This document shows positions 62,803 through 64,000 of a stretch of DNA of 64,000 nt, piece by piece. Below the pieces are notes generated by a model. The model did not search any database. It was given only the letters and a program-made list of their open reading frames with translations, and had not been told where the DNA came from. The DNA lies in NCBI GenBank assembly GCA_965200795.1, contig CBDAVB010000027.1:1-64000 (forward strand), read 5' to 3'. A program made the position numbers and the translations under genes. This DNA is from Parashewanella sp965200795 (GTDB lineage: Bacteria; Pseudomonadota; Gammaproteobacteria; Enterobacterales; Shewanellaceae). The stretch's first letter is position 1. Each line of letters starts with the position of its first letter.

Positions 62803-63996
62803 CTATATCACTTTCGCGACTGATTCGGCGAGATAACCGACGTTTTCCTCTGTAATGCCCGCGATACTGACGCGGCCGGAATCAACCATGTAAACGCTGA
62901 ATTCATCTTTTAAGCGTTTAACCTGATCAGGATTCACTCCTAAGAATGAAAACATCCCTTTTTGGTTAGTGATAAAACTAAAGTCACGTTTATTTTGTTT
63001 CTCATGTAATGCGTTTACAAGTAATCCGCGGTTGCCGTTGATGCGATCACGCATGACTTTTAATTCATCAAGCCACTGCTGCTTTAACTCATCTGAACCC
63101 AGAATGGTTTCAACAATCGCGGCGCCGTGCGCCGGCGGCATCGAATAATTACAGCGGACAACATACAAAAGTACCGACAAAGCGATATCAGCCTGAGCCG
63201 TGTCTTTGCTGATCACTGAACAGGCGCCGATGCGCTCGCGGTACAGACCAAAATTCTTAGAGCATGAGCTGCACAGAATCATATTGCCGACGTTGCCGGC
63301 CATTTTACGGACGCCGTAAGCGTCAGCGGTCTCATCAGCGCCGAAACCCTGATAAGCCATATCGATCATCGGAGTGAAGCCGATGTCTTCGGTCATTTCT
63401 GCTATTTTATCCCACTGCTCTGTTGTTAAGTCCATACCGCTCGGATTATGACAACAAGCATGAAATAAAACGACATCGTCCTCACTGATCTGCTGAAGGC
63501 ATTTGATCATTTCATCAAATCTGAGACTTTTGTTTTCAAAGTCATAATACGGGTAGACTTTAACGGTTAAGCCTGCCGCTTCAAATAAACCCGTGTGGTT
63601 CGCCCAGGTCGGATCGCTGACCCAGATAATTGCGTTCTTTTTACAACGATTAATAAAGTCGGCCGCGACTCGCAACGCTCCGGTGCCGCCGGGCGCGGAG
63701 ACCGTTCTTACTCTGTTTGAGAGAATCGCCTGATGCTCACGCCCGAAATTTAATTCAGTGATGAGCGTATTAAAATCCTGAGAGCCGGCCGGACCGATAT
63801 AAACTTTGGTGTCTTCGGTTTTTAATCTGTGAGCCTCGGCGGTTTTTACACAATCCAAAATAGGTGTGTGTCCCGCGGGATCTTTATAAACACCGACACC
63901 CAAATCCACTTTTAAAGGGTTAGGATCCTGACGGTATTGTTTAAGTAAACCAAGTATGGAGTCGGGCGGAAGGGAGGTAAGGTTTTCGAATATCAT
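62803..63996 (-). CDS. aspC: Aspartate/aromatic aminotransferase
   Basis: Class I PLP aminotransferase that interconverts aspartate and oxaloacetate, or aromatic amino acids and their keto acids, with glutamate. 397 residues, complete; ATG lies four bases from the window end. Seen: VDLGVGVYKDPAGHTPILDC at the N-terminus, APGGTGALRVAADFI for PLP phosphate, VLFHACCHNPSGMDLTTEQW, the acidic MIDMAYQGFG, the Schiff-base lysine in CSSCSKNFGLYRERIGACSV, and the C-terminal RVSIAGI arginine. Substrate preference (AspC or TyrB type) cannot be told from sequence alone. It precedes mnmD by ~97 bp on the same strand. Confidence 0.9.
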   Translation of the reverse strand: MIFENLTSLPPDSILGLLKQYRQDPNPLKVDLGVGVYKDPAGHTPILDCVKTAEAHRLKTEDTKVYIGPAGSQDFNTLITELNFGREHQAILSNRVRTVSAPGGTGALRVAADFINRCKKNAIIWVSDPTWANHTGLFEAAGLTVKVYPYYDFENKSLRFDEMIKCLQQISEDDVVLFHACCHNPSGMDLTTEQWDKIAEMTEDIGFTPMIDMAYQGFGADETADAYGVRKMAGNVGNMILCSSCSKNFGLYRERIGACSVISKDTAQADIALSVLLYVVRCNYSMPPAHGAAIVETILGSDELKQQWLDELKVMRDRINGNRGLLVNALHEKQNKRDFSFITNQKGMFSFLGVNPDQVKRLKDEFSVYMVDSGRVSIAGITEENVGYLAESVAKVI

Positions 63997-64000
63997 TTAA

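Overview
The window looks like a chromosomal segment of a marine-type gammaproteobacterium near Alteromonadales/Vibrionales (Shewanella, Psychromonas, Moritella or Vibrio relatives). The basis is conserved gene order and close protein matches recalled from memory: thrS-infC-rpmI-rplT, nagZ next to ycfP, mfd-csiV, nrdA-nrdB-yfaE beside gph-ubiG, and gyrA-serC. PanP, YibL and CsiV are also typical of that group. The many broken insertion sequences, a frameshifted mfd, and eukaryote-like or effector-like genes (ankyrin proteins, a proline-rich PPxY protein) suggest a host-associated lineage in ongoing genome decay. That lifestyle is inference.

Layout. 1-11.0 kb is an insertion-sequence graveyard: an IS1595 element with intact ends and target duplication but two nonsense codons, two ankyrin-like genes, a decayed IS256 copy abutting a truncated ISAzo13, a virB11 fragment fused to an ISKra4 fragment, IS66 pieces, and a second ISAzo13 piece fused to IS66 tnpC. 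11.0-14.8 kb holds a small exported protein and the thrS operon; infC starts at AUA. 14.8-20.8 kb is a second graveyard: an intact IS256 with its target duplication, IS5 copies, ISAs1 and another transposase, a nested palindromic element, and a truncated gene under a conserved upstream module.

20.9-37 kb is mostly housekeeping: yibL, ribA, a secreted subtilase, panP, a DUF445 gene, sdaA, nagZ, ycfP, csiV and mfd. The mfd gene has a one-base frameshift. 37-39.2 kb has two unknown genes, one effector-like. 39.3-44.9 kb has yfaE-nrdB-nrdA, with an upstream NrdR box and DnaA box, then gph-ubiG.

The most distinctive part is 45-54.3 kb, lodged between ubiG and gyrA, which are usually neighbours. 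An IS630 remnant and an IS66-like element are followed by three tandem copies of a cassette of about 2.17 kb. Each cassette has an ankyrin-repeat gene (minus strand), a conserved short ORF with a good ribosome-binding site just upstream of it, a conserved ~120 bp module carrying a CRP-like sequence, and a small divergent plus-strand ORF that is decaying in copy 3. The same module occurs at 17.5 kb in front of an unrelated truncated gene, so it appears to be a mobile or shared regulatory unit.

54.5-64 kb has gyrA and serC, an effector-like proline-rich gene apparently split by a frameshift, a stand-alone mnmD of a type more usual in Bacteroidetes, and an aspC-type aminotransferase. No tRNA, rRNA or CRISPR array was recognised by reading. 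Family names rest on remembered motifs, since no database search was possible.
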